Source of the DNA: an uncultured delta proteobacterium
Lineage (GTDB): Bacteria; UBA10199; GCA-002796325; 1-14-0-20-49-13
Reading direction: 5' to 3'
DNA: 6,200 bases
Assembly (NCBI GenBank): GCA_903868375.1
Contig: CAIPVD010000154.1
Span: 1-6,200 of the forward strand
The notes below the pieces were generated by a model. That model was not told the DNA's origin. It was given only the letters and a program-made list of their open reading frames with translations, and did not search any database. The translations under genes and the position numbers were made by a program. Below, one piece after another: positions 5,296 through 6,200 of this stretch (position 1 is the first letter of the stretch; each line of letters starts with the position of its first letter).

Positions 5296-6200
5296 ATGTC
5301 ACAGGAAAATATAGTCATAAAAGGTGCCAGAGAACACAACCTAAAGAACATCGACGTAACGATCCCGCGCAACAAGCTGGTCGTTATTACGGGGCTTTCC
5401 GGTTCCGGCAAATCGACGCTCGCATTCGACACGATCTACGCCGAAGGGCAGCGCAGATACGTTGAATCGCTTTCCGCCTACGCCCGCCAGTTCCTGGAGC
5501 AAATGGATAAGCCGGACGTCGATTCGATAGACGGCCTCTCGCCCGCCATCTCCATCGAACAGCGAACGACCAGCAAGAACCCGCGTTCTACGGTCGGTAC
5601 GGTCACCGAAATTTACGATTACCTTAGGCTACTCTTCGCTCGCATCGGCGTTCCGCACTGTTACAAATGCGGTAAGCCGATATCGTCGCAAACCGTTACG
5701 CAGATGGTCGATCAGCTTATGGCGCTTGAAAGTGGCACAAAGCTCGCTATCCTTGCTCCAATCGTTCGCGGCCGCAAAGGCGAATATATCAAGGAACTTT
5801 TGAACCTGCGCAAGTCTGGCTTCGTCCGCGTGCGGATAGACGGCGAGGTTCACGAGCTTTCCGAAGAGATCAAGATAGATAAGAAGAAAAAACACGACAT
5901 CGACCTTTTTGTCGATCGGCTTGTTATCAAGCCTGGGCTAGGCAATCGCCTGCCAGATTCAATAGAGACGGCGCTTAAATACGGCGAAGGAATTGCGAAG
6001 GTGGAACTGCCAGGCGGCGAAACGATGCTACTCAACTCCAAGGCCGCCTGTGTCGAATGCGGCATCAGCTACCCTGAACTTACGCCGCAGATGTTCTCGT
6101 TCAACAATCCGATAGGCGCCTGCACGGCATGCACGGGGCTTGGCACCAAGATGTACTTCGATCCTGAACTTGTCGTTCCAAACACGAACCTTTCTCTTCG
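5296..6200 (+). CDS. uvrA: Excinuclease ABC subunit A, N-terminal third (cut by window edge)
   Basis: UvrA is the ATP-dependent damage-recognition subunit of bacterial nucleotide excision repair; it dimerises, loads UvrB on damaged DNA and leaves before UvrC cuts. The first 301 residues are present of about 940 usual. IVIKGAREHNLKNIDV opens the protein as in other UvrA proteins, supporting ATG 5296. The first Walker A is GLSGSGKST (33-41). RRYVESLSAYARQFLEQM (53-70) and DGLSPAISIEQ (79-89) are standard UvrA signatures. The first zinc module is CVEC (252-255), 20 residues, then CTAC (276-279), followed by GLG. A further pair, C122 and C125, lies in PHCYKCG. The reading frame is intact to the edge. 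There is no clear Shine-Dalgarno: GGGG at 5276-5279 is too far away. The gene diverges from the DUF4416 gene. Confidence 0.97.
   Translation, partial: MSQENIVIKGAREHNLKNIDVTIPRNKLVVITGLSGSGKSTLAFDTIYAEGQRRYVESLSAYARQFLEQMDKPDVDSIDGLSPAISIEQRTTSKNPRSTVGTVTEIYDYLRLLFARIGVPHCYKCGKPISSQTVTQMVDQLMALESGTKLAILAPIVRGRKGEYIKELLNLRKSGFVRVRIDGEVHELSEEIKIDKKKKHDIDLFVDRLVIKPGLGNRLPDSIETALKYGEGIAKVELPGGETMLLNSKAACVECGISYPELTPQMFSFNNPIGACTACTGLGTKMYFDPELVVPNTNLSL

Overview
The window looks bacterial, about half G+C, from a Gram-negative, probably Deltaproteobacteria-like or related uncultured lineage. This placement is inferred from a DUF4416 gene beside uvrA and from a secreted protease whose Cys-rich, Gly-linker, Cys, membrane-helix, basic tail recalls MYXO-CTERM-type sorting tails. 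No tRNA, rRNA, CRISPR array or insertion sequence was recognised.

Layout: (a) 1-382, minus strand, the 5' part of a gene for an N-terminal helix-turn-helix fused to a minimal nucleotidyltransferase with the exact GS-x10-DxD motif of MntA-type antitoxins. Its control region (392-468) holds five copies of a 10-bp ACCA(T/C) element spaced 12/21/12/22 bp, the first two within a plausible promoter. (b) About 469-794 is a stretch with no convincing gene. (c) 842-1765, plus strand, an unrecognised 307-residue protein with six cysteines, closed by three in-frame stops and a strong intrinsic terminator. (d) 1948-4709, plus strand, a two-gene unit. A small exported protein made mostly of a subtilisin-propeptide (I9-like) domain overlaps by one base (TAATG) the start of a 789-residue secreted subtilase. 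That subtilase has its own propeptide, a complete catalytic set and a C-terminal anchor. (e) 4687-5202, minus strand, a DUF4416 protein whose 3' end overlaps the subtilase gene by 23 bp. (f) 5296-6200, plus strand, the N-terminal third of UvrA, divergent from the DUF4416 gene across a 93-bp promoter region with a perfect 10-bp palindrome touching the uvrA start.

The most interesting points are the free-propeptide plus protease pair and the HTH-nucleotidyltransferase with its phased operator array, whose HEPN-type partner would be expected just outside the left edge. Several genes lack a visible Shine-Dalgarno sequence and have a -10-like hexamer only 6-12 bp before the start codon, which hints at very short or absent leaders.
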